From the NCBI RefSeq assembly GCF_016862115.1, contig NZ_BOMI01000190.1, positions 1-64,000 of the forward strand: DNA of 64,000 nt. Reading direction: 5' to 3'. The notes below the pieces were generated by a model, which had not been told where the DNA came from, ran no database searches, and saw only the letters and a program-made list of their open reading frames with translations. This DNA comes from Paractinoplanes deccanensis (GTDB taxonomy: Bacteria; Actinomycetota; Actinomycetes; Mycobacteriales; Micromonosporaceae). Positions 51,876 through 60,339 of this stretch are shown piece by piece. Every line of letters begins with the position of its first letter. Positions within the stretch are counted from its first letter, which is position 1. A program made the position numbers and the translations under genes.

Positions 51876-52742
51876 TCAGCCCTTGAGACCGGTGCCGGCG
51901 ATGCCCTCGACGATGTTGCGCTGGAACAGCAGGAAGACCGCGACCAGGGGGATCGCGCCGAGCACGGCGGAGGCCATGGTGTCGGCGTACCGGATGCCGA
52001 ACGCGCCCTGCACGGTCGCGAGCCCGACCGGCACGGTCATCAGGTCGGGGTTGGTCAGCACCAGCAGCGGCCAGAGCAGGTCGTTCCACGAGGTCACGAA
52101 GGTGAAGATGGCGACCGCGGCCACCGCGGGACGGGCGAGCGGCATCACCACCTGGCGGTAGATGCGGAACCAGCCGGCCCCGTCGATCCGGGCCGCCTCC
52201 TCCAGGTCGCGCGGCAGCCCGTCGAAGAACTGCTTGAAGATGAAGATGGCGATCGCGGTGGGGATCTGCGGCAGGCTGACCGCCCAGTACGTGTTGAGCA
52301 GTCCCAGCGCGTCCATCTCCCGGAACTGCGGCACGATCAGCACCTGGCCGGGGATCATGATGCCGGCCAGGATGATCCAGAAGACCAGGTTGCGATAGCG
52401 GAACCGCAACCGGGACAGGGCGAACGCGGCGAGGCTGGCGGTGATGACCGTGCCCACGGCCGTCATCGTCGCCGTGATCAGGCTGGCGCCGAACCAGTTG
52501 AGGATCGCGGTGTCGTCCAGCACCCGCTGGAACGCGGCGAAGGTCGGGTTGTCGATGAGCCAGGTCGTGCGGGTCGTCTCGGCGTTCGGCTTGAGGGCCG
52601 TGTCGACCGCCCAGGCGAGCGGGACGAGCCACAGCAGGGCAAAGGCGATCAGCACCCCGAAGCAGATGCGGTTGAACAGCCTGTGCCGCTGTTCGATCTT
52701 CTCCTGGGTGACGCCGGCGCCGCCCATGGTGGTGAGCGCCAC
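51876..52742 (-). CDS. ABC transporter permease (MalG type, arabinoside)
   Basis: This 288-residue permease starts at a GTG with AAGGAGG eight bases upstream, inside the end of the preceding gene region. About six hydrophobic segments and an EAA loop LEEAARIDGAGWFRIYRQ are present, and the tail is NIVEGIAGTGLKG. It starts two bases after the stop of the MalF-type permease. It delivers arabinose-containing oligosaccharides to the cytoplasmic GH51 enzyme, by inference from the operon. Confidence 0.88.
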   Translation of the reverse strand: MALTTMGGAGVTQEKIEQRHRLFNRICFGVLIAFALLWLVPLAWAVDTALKPNAETTRTTWLIDNPTFAAFQRVLDDTAILNWFGASLITATMTAVGTVITASLAAFALSRLRFRYRNLVFWIILAGIMIPGQVLIVPQFREMDALGLLNTYWAVSLPQIPTAIAIFIFKQFFDGLPRDLEEAARIDGAGWFRIYRQVVMPLARPAVAAVAIFTFVTSWNDLLWPLLVLTNPDLMTVPVGLATVQGAFGIRYADTMASAVLGAIPLVAVFLLFQRNIVEGIAGTGLKG

Positions 52743-52744
52743 GA

Positions 52745-53683
52745 TCAGACCTCCTTCTCCTGGCGCCGGACCAGCGAGAACCACACCGCCGACACGGCGA
52801 GCACGACGAGGAAGAACAGCATGGAGATGGCGGCCGCGTAGCCGAGCCGGAAGTTGGTGAAGCCCTGGTCGTAGACGTACTGCAGGATCGAGCGGGTGGC
52901 GAAGTTCGGGCCGCCGGAGGTCATCAGGTACATCTGGTCGAAGACCTTCAGCGACGCGATCACCTGAAGCACCGCCACCAGGGTCGTGGTGCGGCCGAGC
53001 ATCGGAATCGTGATCCGCCGGATCTGTTGCCACGGGCTCGCACCGTCGATGGCCGACGCCTCGTAGAGCTCGCGCGGGATCTCCTGGAGCCCGGCCAGGT
53101 AGAGGATGAAGTTGAAGCCGAGCGTCCACCAGACGGTGGTCAGCGCGAGCGACGGCATCGCCCAGTTCGGGTCGCCGAGCCAGGCGGGCGACGTGATGCC
53201 GATCTTGGCCAGCGCCGCCTCGATCAGGCCCAGCTCCGGGGTGTACATGAAGATCCAGATCAGCGCGACGACGGCGGACGGCAGGATGAACGGCGCGAAG
53301 AACGCCAGCCGGAAGAACCAGCGGCCGCGATTGACCCGGTCGGCGAGCAGTGCGAGGACGAACGCCAGCACGATCAGCGGCGGCGTGGTCAGGATCGTGA
53401 ACCACACCGTGTGCCACAGCGACGACCAGAAGTCGGGATCCTGCAACGCCTCCGCGTAGTTGCCGAAGCCGGCGAAGCTGCCGAGGCCGGAACGCACGAG
53501 GCTGGCGTCGAAGAAGCTCATGACCAGGCCGTAGACGGCCGGGCCGATGATGAAGGCCAGGTACAGCACGGCGAAGGGCAGCAGGAAGCCGATCGCCGGG
53601 CGACCGTGGCTCGGCCGCGCGGGCGCGGGACTGCCCGGCACCTCGGCCGGCCGGGCGCGGGGGGTGACGGTCTCGATGGACAC
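52745..53683 (-). CDS. ABC transporter permease (MalF type, arabinoside)
   Basis: This 312-residue permease starts at a GTG with CGGAGG seven bases upstream. A ~25-residue Pro/Ala-rich tail precedes about six hydrophobic segments. The EAA loop is YEASAIDGASPWQQIRR and TSGGPN follows. It lies 17 bases after the binding-protein gene and pairs with the MalG-type permease. No ATPase is encoded in this operon, so a shared ATPase must be used. Confidence 0.88.
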   Translation of the reverse strand: MSIETVTPRARPAEVPGSPAPARPSHGRPAIGFLLPFAVLYLAFIIGPAVYGLVMSFFDASLVRSGLGSFAGFGNYAEALQDPDFWSSLWHTVWFTILTTPPLIVLAFVLALLADRVNRGRWFFRLAFFAPFILPSAVVALIWIFMYTPELGLIEAALAKIGITSPAWLGDPNWAMPSLALTTVWWTLGFNFILYLAGLQEIPRELYEASAIDGASPWQQIRRITIPMLGRTTTLVAVLQVIASLKVFDQMYLMTSGGPNFATRSILQYVYDQGFTNFRLGYAAAISMLFFLVVLAVSAVWFSLVRRQEKEV

Positions 53684-53700
53684 CAGCGACCTCCGGTCGA

Positions 53701-55056
53701 TCAGATCGGTGACGGGGTGCGGGCCAGGCCGCTGAGGGTGGAGCGCACCTGCCGCACCGCGGCGGCCGGCGCCACCTGGCCGTTCATGACACCGCCGACA
53801 GCGGAGCCCATGACGATCTCGAAGTTGGAGCCGGAGCCGGAATACCAGCCCTCCGCGTCGTAGGCGGCGGCTTCCGCGGCGGAGGCGTAGTTCGACTGCG
53901 GCTTCATCTCCCGGTATCCGGCGCTCTCCAGGAACGGCTGCCAGCTGGGCACGTGACCGCCCTCGGCCCAGGTCCTGCTCTGGTCCAGCATCGAGGCGAC
54001 GAAGCCGAGCGCCCGGTCCACCCGCTCCGGGCTGTCGTCGGGGTGCCGGGGCAGCACGAAGGTGTGCGAGTCGGCCTGAACGGCGTACGGGCCCTCGCGG
54101 AAGAGGTGCGGCAGGAGCGTCATGGAGAAGGGCGTCTTCGCGGTCTGGAACGTCGAGATCTCCCATTCGCCCTGGAAGTAGAAGCCCGCCTGGCCCTCGG
54201 CGAACATCGCGATCGAGCCTTGGTAGTCGGCGGCCGCCGGGAAGAGGCCGTCCGCGGTCAGGCCGCGCAGGAAGGTCAGCACCTCGGTCGCCTTCGCGTC
54301 GTCGATGACGACCTCGCGGCCCTGGTCGGCTATGACCTGCCCGCCGAGCTGGGAGTAGAACGACTGGAAGATCCGCCACGGGGTGGCGGTCTCGCTGATG
54401 AACGCGACCACGCCGCCGTAGGCGCCGGTGACCTCCTTCGCCCGGCGCATGGCGTCGATGAAGGCCTCGGGGCTGTCCAGCGGGGCGAGGGCGCCACTGT
54501 CGTCGAGCAGGCCGGCCTTCTCGCAGACGTCGGTGTTGTAGAACATCACGAACGGATGGGTGTCCAGCGGGATGCTGAAGACGCGACCGTCCACCAGCCC
54601 GGCCTCCCAGGTGCGCGGGGTGAAGCGGTCGGCGCCGAGGCCGTGCCGGGCCAGCAGGGCCGGATCGAGCTCCTGGAGCAGATCGGCCTCGACCAGGTTC
54701 TTCATCCGGGTCAGATGCGAGACCGCCACGTCCGGCGGCTTGTCGCCGATCGTGGCCAGGGACAGCTTGGTGTAATACGGGTTGCCCCAGGCGAGCGTCA
54801 CCGCGCTCAACTCCACCTGCGGGTTGGCGCGCTGGTACGTCTCGAGCATCTGCTGCATCCGCACGCCGTCGCCGCCGCCGAAAAGGTTCCAGAACTCCAC
54901 GGAGCCGGCCGTCTCGCGGGAGGCGGTCAGCCCGCTGAGGACCTCCGTCGAGCAGCCGGACAGCGCCGCCGCGGCGCCGGCTCCGGCGGCGGCCGCGAGG
55001 CCACGCAGCAGCCCACGGCGGCTGAGTCCGGTGTGCGGTGTGTCGGGCACCTGCAT
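53701..55056 (-). CDS. ABC transporter sugar-binding lipoprotein (arabinoside), Tat-type signal
   Basis: This 451-residue family 1 binding protein starts at an ATG preceded by GGAGGGAC. The N-terminus has a twin-arginine pattern, LSRRGLLRGLAAAAG, followed by lipobox LSGC (Cys35), so it is a predicted Tat-exported lipoprotein. The mature region begins with SVEFWNLFGGGDG and contains FSIPLDTHPFVMFYN. Export by Tat rather than Sec differs from the other three binding proteins in this window. It is the first gene of the GH51 operon. Confidence 0.87.
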   Translation of the reverse strand: MQVPDTPHTGLSRRGLLRGLAAAAGAGAAAALSGCSTEVLSGLTASRETAGSVEFWNLFGGGDGVRMQQMLETYQRANPQVELSAVTLAWGNPYYTKLSLATIGDKPPDVAVSHLTRMKNLVEADLLQELDPALLARHGLGADRFTPRTWEAGLVDGRVFSIPLDTHPFVMFYNTDVCEKAGLLDDSGALAPLDSPEAFIDAMRRAKEVTGAYGGVVAFISETATPWRIFQSFYSQLGGQVIADQGREVVIDDAKATEVLTFLRGLTADGLFPAAADYQGSIAMFAEGQAGFYFQGEWEISTFQTAKTPFSMTLLPHLFREGPYAVQADSHTFVLPRHPDDSPERVDRALGFVASMLDQSRTWAEGGHVPSWQPFLESAGYREMKPQSNYASAAEAAAYDAEGWYSGSGSNFEIVMGSAVGGVMNGQVAPAAAVRQVRSTLSGLARTPSPI

Positions 55057-55170
55057 GGCATGTCCCTCCTGGAGGGCACCCTGCCGGCGCGACACTCGCG
55101 CCGGGCAGAGAGGCTTCGGCGGGCGCATCCGAGCCTCGCGCCGGCCCCGGCCGCCGGTCAACATCCCGGC

Positions 55171-55208
55171 TTTCGCAAGAACAGATCCGTCCGATCCGGA
55201 ATGCGAAA
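55171..55208. promoter_or_regulatory. Inverted repeat upstream of the arabinoside operon
   Basis: TTTCGCA (55171-55177) and TGCGAAA (55202-55208) form a perfect 7-bp inverted repeat with a 24-base gap, 115-150 bases upstream of the binding-protein start. It may be an operator for an unlinked sugar regulator, since no LacI-type gene adjoins this operon. Confidence 0.4.
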
Positions 55209-55255
55209 AGTCCGTGGCCACGGCGAGGATTCGGGGCGCAACGACGAGTTGCCTG

Positions 55256-55282
55256 TTGACAACGCCGCGCGGCCGGTACGGT
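55256..55282 (+). promoter_or_regulatory. Likely promoter of the XRE/DUF5753 gene
   Basis: TTGACA (55256-55261) is followed by TACGGT (55277-55282). The spacer of 15 bases is short, but both boxes are close to consensus. The start codon lies 45 bases further on, preceded by GGAGGTAAGGC. Confidence 0.5.
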
Positions 55283-55327
55283 GGTGGGCATCACCGTCCA
55301 CAGGGGTTGGCAAAGCGGAGGTAAGGC

Positions 55328-56149
55328 GTGCCGGTCACAGGCCAACGCGTCGTGCGGCGGGCATTGGGGCGGCGATTGACGCGGCTGCGCACGGCGTCCG
55401 GCATGAGCCGGCGGGACGTGGTGGAAGCGCGGCTGGGCATCTCGGAGCCGACGCTGCACCGCATCGAGACGGGCAAGGTGCCGGTCACCGGGGCCAACGT
55501 ACGCGCGCTCTGCTGGCTCTACGGTGCGGACCAGAGCATCACCGACGCCCTTGCCGACCTCGCGCTGGGCACGTCACAGCAGGAGTGGTGGGACGCCAGC
55601 CCGGTGATTCCCGAGTGGTTCAAGCTGTACGTCGGGCTGGAGGCGTCCGCGTCCCGCATGTTCGGCTACGACGGCGAGGTCGTTCCCGGTGAGCTGCAGA
55701 CCCCGGAGTACGCGCGAGCCGTCTTCGGCGCCGAGCAGCCGGCCGACTCCGAGATCGCCGAGCGCCACATCAACCTGCGCCTGCAGCGGCAGAGGACGCT
55801 CTTCGCCCGCAACCCGCCGATCCGCCTCGTGACGGTGCTCGGCGAGGGGGCGTTGACCCGGCCGGTCGGCGGCGAGCAGGTGATGAAAGGGCAGATCGAG
55901 CACCTGCGGCGGCTGTCCGCACAGGACACGGTCGACATCCGGGTGCTGCCGTTCGCTGTCGGAGCGCACGCGGCGATGGCCGGCGCCTTCCGGATCCTGG
56001 AGTTCGACGACCCGGACGACCCCGACGTGGTCTACCTCGAATCCCACGTCGGCGCGCTCTACCTGGAGGAGCAGGTCGAGGTCGACGAGTACCGGCGCGT
56101 CTTCGATCTCATCACCAAGGACTCCATACCGGTCGGAGAGTTCCGGTGA
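55328..56149 (+). CDS. XRE family regulator with DUF5753 domain
   Basis: This 273-residue protein starts at a GTG with GGAGG upstream. An N-terminal helix-turn-helix (~8-70, LRTASGMSRRDVVEARLGISEPTLHRIETGK) is followed by the DUF5753 domain (~90-270), including VPGELQTPEYARAVF and VVYLESHVGALYLEEQ. Such proteins occur in many copies in actinomycetes, usually next to a DUF397 gene, and are related to WhiJ-type developmental regulators. Its DUF397 partner lies tail to tail, three bases away. Confidence 0.87.
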   Translation: MPVTGQRVVRRALGRRLTRLRTASGMSRRDVVEARLGISEPTLHRIETGKVPVTGANVRALCWLYGADQSITDALADLALGTSQQEWWDASPVIPEWFKLYVGLEASASRMFGYDGEVVPGELQTPEYARAVFGAEQPADSEIAERHINLRLQRQRTLFARNPPIRLVTVLGEGALTRPVGGEQVMKGQIEHLRRLSAQDTVDIRVLPFAVGAHAAMAGAFRILEFDDPDDPDVVYLESHVGALYLEEQVEVDEYRRVFDLITKDSIPVGEFR

Positions 56150-56152
56150 CGA

Positions 56153-56359
56153 CTAGTCGGTGAGGAGCCGGTCGAACTCGCCGCGCTTGGCGCCGAACAG
56201 GAACGAGTCCCACTCGTCGGTCGTGAAGACCACGGTGCCCGCCTCGCGTGCCTTACTGTTGCGGACCTCGATGAGGCCGTCCTGGCGGCGGGCCTCGACG
56301 CAACTGCCGCCGTTGCCCGTCGACCTGCTGGAAATAATCCAGCCGGTTTCGCTGCTCAT
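56153..56359 (-). CDS. DUF397 small protein
   Basis: This 68-residue protein has the DUF397 pattern: WIISSRSTGNGGSCVEA, then IEVRNSKAREAGTVVFTTDEWDSFLFGAKRGEF. Members form modules with XRE/DUF5753 regulators and often modulate them. A GGGGGGC site precedes the ATG. In most genomes the DUF397 gene follows its partner in the same direction; here it converges with it, so the two are transcribed from separate promoters. Confidence 0.87.
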   Translation of the reverse strand: MSSETGWIISSRSTGNGGSCVEARRQDGLIEVRNSKAREAGTVVFTTDEWDSFLFGAKRGEFDRLLTD

Positions 56360-56656
56360 CAGTGCCCCCCGCCTGGAGTTGATTACCGTAAGTGACCGAA
56401 GCGCCACGGACCCGGCATCGGCCTGACGTGCAAAATCAGCACTTACGCCTCTGCACGACTCTTTCACCACGAAAGTGGCGGCACTTAGAGTAGCCGAAAA
56501 CAGGTTCGGATGCATCCTGTCAGCGTGATACCCGTCTTCGTGAAATCTTGCACGGGCCCCGGCCGACTGTCATGATTCCACTGTGGCGCGTGGCGATCCC
56601 CTCGCCGTCAACTCGACAGCTCCAGCTGATCCGCCGCAGTTTTGAGAGGACGGCCG
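56360..56656. other. Intergenic region between DUF397 and GGDEF genes
   Basis: No gene or RNA is seen in these 297 bases. GTAAGTG (56388-56394) and CACTTAC (56440-56446) form an inverted repeat, and a related CACTTAG lies near 56485. They could be binding sites of the XRE regulator upstream of the leftward DUF397 gene. GAGAGGA at 56644-56650 is the ribosome site of the GGDEF gene. Confidence 0.4.
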
Positions 56657-57613
56657 ATGCGGATCCTCGCTCCTGCTGCCGCCGACACGGGCGGCGTACC
56701 GTCAGGCAACGCTCAGCCGCGCACCGGGCCCGACGTCGCCCGCCTCCAAGCCCGCATCGATCAGCTCGCGGCACACGTCCAGCAGTTGGAGCAGGAGCGC
56801 GCCTCACTGCGCTGGATGGCCGGCCACGACGAGCTCACCGGGCTCGCCAACCGCCGCCTCTTCCACGCGCTCGCCCCGGAGCTGCTGCGCGGCGACGATT
56901 GCTCGCCGGCCGTCGTGATCCTCGACCTCAACGGCTTCAAGCCGATAAACGATACGTACGGGCACGACGCCGGCGACGAGGTGCTCCGCGTGGTCGCCCG
57001 GCGCATGGCCGCCTGCCTCGGCGACCATCTGGTGGCCCGGCTCGGCGGTGACGAGTTCGCCGCCCTGCCGCGCGCCCCGCACGCCGACGTCCCGGAGACG
57101 TGGTGGCACGAGGTGGCCGGCTTGCTGAGCGCCGCGATCGCGCCCCCGATGGAGGTACGGGGGCACACCCTGTCCGTCACCGCCTCGATCGGCATCGTCC
57201 CGGCCGGGCGCTCCGCCGACCTTCTCGACCTGCTGCGCCGCGCGGACCGGGCGATGTTCAGCGCCAAGCGACACGCGAAAGCCACCGGCAGGACCGGCAT
57301 CACCTGGGTCGTGTCCACCGAGAGCGGCGACCACACCGAGACGTACGGACCGGCCGCCACCCCCGCGCCCCCGCCGGGCCCTGCCGCCGCGGAGCCCGCC
57401 GTGGCGTGCCGGCCGGGCGACCCGGTGTGGGTGCACCGAAGTGGCGCCCGGCGTGCGGGAGTGGTCGAGAGTGCCTGCGAATGGGCGGCCCTGGTCCGCT
57501 ACCGATGCCCGAACGGCGCCGGCACGATGGTCGACACGATCCCCACGAACTGTCTCACGATCCGAGCCGAAGCCGATCCGTACCTGGACCAGGGCTCCTC
57601 CGCCTACCGGTGA
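56657..57613 (+). CDS. Soluble diguanylate cyclase with extra C-terminal domain
   Basis: This 318-residue protein has no membrane segment. A short coiled coil (RLQARIDQLAAHVQQLEQE, ~31-49) leads into a GGDEF domain (~55-215) beginning HDELTGLANRR with an intact LGGDEF active site. No RxxD inhibitory site precedes it. After a Pro/Ala linker, residues ~245-305 form a separate small domain (GDPVWVHRSGARRAGVVES and WAALVRYRCPNG), beta-rich and SH3-like in pattern. The combination with GGDEF is unusual. It would make cyclic di-GMP in the cytoplasm. Confidence 0.82.
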   Translation: MRILAPAAADTGGVPSGNAQPRTGPDVARLQARIDQLAAHVQQLEQERASLRWMAGHDELTGLANRRLFHALAPELLRGDDCSPAVVILDLNGFKPINDTYGHDAGDEVLRVVARRMAACLGDHLVARLGGDEFAALPRAPHADVPETWWHEVAGLLSAAIAPPMEVRGHTLSVTASIGIVPAGRSADLLDLLRRADRAMFSAKRHAKATGRTGITWVVSTESGDHTETYGPAATPAPPPGPAAAEPAVACRPGDPVWVHRSGARRAGVVESACEWAALVRYRCPNGAGTMVDTIPTNCLTIRAEADPYLDQGSSAYR

Positions 57614-57620
57614 TCGCGCG

Positions 57621-58547
57621 TCAGCCCACCGTCAGCACGAGCTTTCCGCGCAGGCCGCCGGCCAACACCCGCCGGTGGGCGTCGGCCGCCTCGGTCAACG
57701 GCATCGTGGCCGCTACCCGCGTGCGCAGACGCCCCGCCGCCACCTGCCCCACCAAGTCGGCCAACAGCTCGCGCTCGAGCCGGATGAGTTGCAGCTCCTG
57801 GCGCACACCGCGGGCCGGCACGATGGCCGGCGTGGGCCGGGTCACGACCACGATTCCCCGGTCCTCGACGGCAGCGGCGGCCGCCTCGCCGAGGGGGATC
57901 GCGTCGAACACCGCGGCCACCGGGCCCACCGTGGACAGATCGGCGGAACGGGGGACGACCTCGTGCGCGCCGAGCTCGTGCACCCATTGCTCATCGGAGT
58001 GGCTGGCCTGCGCCAGGACGCGGTAGCCGCGCTGCACGGCGAGCTGGGTGACGAAGCCACCGACACCGCCGCTCGCCCCGGTGACCAGAATGCTGCTGCC
58101 GGCCGGAAGCATCGCCAGCGACACCAGTGACAGCCCCTGGTGTGCGGTCTGGGCGTTGAGCGGCACGGTGGCAGCGGACACGAAGTCGAGCTGGTCCGGC
58201 AACCGCACCAACCAGTCCGTGTCGGCGGCCACGAGCTCGGCGTAGCCGCCCGGCACACCCCGCGTCGTGTACCACGGAATCATCCCGACGACCCGATCGC
58301 CCACCGTGTAGTCCGCCGCGCCGGGGCCGACCGACACCACCTCGCCGGCGATGTCCCAGCCGGGCGAGAACGGCGGCACATCCGGTCCGCGAGGGATCTC
58401 TCCGGTGGTGGCGGCGACGTCCGCCGGGTGCACGCAGACCGCGCGGATCCGGACCACCACCTGGCCGGGCCCCGCCTCGGGCTCGGGCAGCTCAGTCACC
58501 TGCAAAACCTCAGGACCGCCGAGCGCGGCCGCGACGACTCCCAGCAC
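57621..58547 (-). CDS. Zinc-independent quinone oxidoreductase (MDR family)
   Basis: This 308-residue medium-chain reductase starts at a GTG. The N-terminal domain has PGQVVVRIRAVCVHPADVAATTG and PGWDIAGEVVSVGPG; the cofactor motif is ILVTGASGGVGGFVTQLA. The catalytic zinc ligands of alcohol dehydrogenases are absent, as in quinone/enone reductases. It converges with the GGDEF gene (7-base gap) and stands alone as a transcription unit. It may reduce quinones or enones with NADPH. Confidence 0.85.
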   Translation of the reverse strand: MLGVVAAALGGPEVLQVTELPEPEAGPGQVVVRIRAVCVHPADVAATTGEIPRGPDVPPFSPGWDIAGEVVSVGPGAADYTVGDRVVGMIPWYTTRGVPGGYAELVAADTDWLVRLPDQLDFVSAATVPLNAQTAHQGLSLVSLAMLPAGSSILVTGASGGVGGFVTQLAVQRGYRVLAQASHSDEQWVHELGAHEVVPRSADLSTVGPVAAVFDAIPLGEAAAAAVEDRGIVVVTRPTPAIVPARGVRQELQLIRLERELLADLVGQVAAGRLRTRVAATMPLTEAADAHRRVLAGGLRGKLVLTVG

Positions 58548-58644
58548 GTGTCCACTCTAGACCGTCGAGGCCCGTTGGCACATCACGCTCCGTCGCGGAG
58601 CTCTTGACCGCTCGAAGAGACGACGCATAGATTCCAGTCATTAC

Positions 58645-58670
58645 TTCCGGAAGGTTTCCGGAAGTTTCGG
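58645..58670 (+). promoter_or_regulatory. TTCCGGAA repeats upstream of the xylanase gene
   Basis: The 8-bp palindrome TTCCGGAA occurs at 58645-58652 and 58656-58663, 11 bp apart, so on the same DNA face. The second runs into GGAAGTTTCGG, similar to the CGAAANTTTCG-type sites found before xylanase genes of actinomycetes. The block lies 32-57 bases before the ATG and probably binds a LacI-type xylan regulator encoded elsewhere. Confidence 0.6.
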
Positions 58671-58701
58671 ATCCTCATCGCTCTCGTCGCAAGGAGCTCC
58701 G

Positions 58702-59850
58702 ATGCGTCCTCTTCGACTTGCCCTTTCCGTCGTCAGCGCCGCGGTGGTGCTGGGCGGACAGCTGACTCTGGCCGGCTCGGCCCCGGCAGGCGCCACGCCG
58801 TCGGCCGCGAAACCGTCGCCGCCTCCCACGTACCCAGCCGATTCGCTACGCGCGCTCGCCGCCCGGGTCGGCCTGCGCATCGGCACGGCCGTCAACCCGG
58901 ACCTGCTCGGCACCAACGAGAAGTACACGCAGATCGCCGCGGAGCAGTTCTCCTCGATCACCCCGGAGAACGCGATGAAGTGGGCCGAGGTGGAGGCCGT
59001 CCGCGGGACCTACACGTGGGAGAAGGCCGACCAGGTCGTCGCCTTCGCCAAGAAGAACAAGCAGCTGGTACGCGGCCACACGCTCGTCTGGCACAACCAG
59101 CTGCCCGCGTGGCTGTCCTCCGACGGCACCACGACCACCCTGTCGAACGACGAGGTGAAGGCGGTCCTGAAGAAGCACATCTTCGACCAGGTGCGGCACT
59201 TCAAGGGCGACGTCTGGCAGTGGGACGTGGTCAACGAGGCGTTCGACGACAACGGCCAGCCCCGCCAGACGATCTGGTACAAGGCGTGGGGCGGCACCGG
59301 CTACATCGCCGACGCGTTCCGCTGGGCGCATCAGGCCGACCCCAAGGCCCTGCTGTTCTACAACGACTACAACCTCGAGTTCACCGGGGTGAAGAGCGAC
59401 GCCGTGTACGCGATGGTGCGCTCGCTCCAGGCGCAGCGCGTGCCGATCCACGGCGTCGGGTTCCAGGGTCACCTCTCCACCCAGTACGGCTACCCCGACC
59501 TCACGAACAACCTCGAGCGCTTCGCCGCCCTGGGGCTGAAGGTCGCCCTCACCGAGGTGGACGTCCGCACGCAGACCAGGCCGGACGCGGTCAACGAGCC
59601 GGTGAACCCGCTCGCCCCGTACGCCCAGGAGAGCTACTGGTCCCGCACGCTCCAAGCGTGCCTGGCCCTGCGCGCCTGCATCTCGTTCACGCCGTGGGGC
59701 TTCGGCGACGCCTACTCGTGGGTGCCCGGCTGGTTCACCGACCCGCAGGAGGGCGCCGCTCTGATCTACGACGAGCAGCTGAACCCGAAGGGCCAGTACG
59801 AGGTGCTGCAGCAGGCTCTGGCGCTCGCCTCGGGCGCCCCGCGCCGCTGA
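58702..59850 (+). CDS. Secreted GH10 endo-1,4-beta-xylanase
   Basis: This 382-residue xylanase has a signal peptide (~1-33) and a single GH10 catalytic domain. The acid/base is Glu179 (WDVVNEAF) and the nucleophile Glu285 (ALTEVDVR). ITPENAMKWAEVE and RGHTLVWHNQLP are conserved GH10 blocks. No binding module follows; the protein ends soon after the barrel. AAGGAG precedes the ATG. Operator-like repeats upstream suggest induction by xylo-oligosaccharides. It hydrolyses xylan outside the cell. Confidence 0.93.
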   Translation: MRPLRLALSVVSAAVVLGGQLTLAGSAPAGATPSAAKPSPPPTYPADSLRALAARVGLRIGTAVNPDLLGTNEKYTQIAAEQFSSITPENAMKWAEVEAVRGTYTWEKADQVVAFAKKNKQLVRGHTLVWHNQLPAWLSSDGTTTTLSNDEVKAVLKKHIFDQVRHFKGDVWQWDVVNEAFDDNGQPRQTIWYKAWGGTGYIADAFRWAHQADPKALLFYNDYNLEFTGVKSDAVYAMVRSLQAQRVPIHGVGFQGHLSTQYGYPDLTNNLERFAALGLKVALTEVDVRTQTRPDAVNEPVNPLAPYAQESYWSRTLQACLALRACISFTPWGFGDAYSWVPGWFTDPQEGAALIYDEQLNPKGQYEVLQQALALASGAPRR

Positions 59851-59909
59851 GACACGACCGCTGCCGCCGGCGCGCATGCCGGCGGCAGCACCGTCGCCGA
59901 GTCCCCGCG

Positions 59910-60320
59910 TCAGGTGACTCGCCCGAACAGATGCGCCTGGCGATCGTCCCGGAGAAGGACGGGACCGAACATGTACGCGTCGGAGACCGACCATGCCGTT
60001 TCGTCGGCGGGGAACTCGTGGAACAGCGCGCGCATCACCGGCCGGCCGTTGCGGTGCGCGTCGCGCATCAGCTCACGCACGTACGGCGCGCCCGTGGGCA
60101 GCCGCGGTGATCCGTCGGCGGCGTGGACCGGCTCCGCGGGCATGCGGTCACCGTGCAGGCGCATGACCGGAGTGAACGCGCCGAACTGGAACCAGCGGAT
60201 GAGCAGCTCCACGAAGGCCGGATCGTCGACGTCGCCGCCGGCGAAGCCGCCGATGTCGGTGGTGAACCACGGGATCCCGGCGATGCCCAGGTGCAGTCCG
60301 ACGGCGATCTGCCGGCGCAC
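59910..60320 (-). pseudogene. GH31 glycosidase fragment
   Basis: This frame encodes about 136 residues of a GH31 alpha-glucosidase/alpha-xylosidase: GIPWFTTDIGGFAGGD, FQFGAFTPVMRLHGDR and MFGPVLLRDDRQ. The fragment has an in-frame TAG directly upstream, lacks the N-terminal half with the nucleophile region, and loses similarity after the MFGP motif. It is a broken remnant of a gene normally over 600 codons long. It may have been part of a xyloglucan or xylan cluster near the xylanase. Confidence 0.75.
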
Positions 60321-60339
60321 CTACTCTGCCGCCGCCGCG

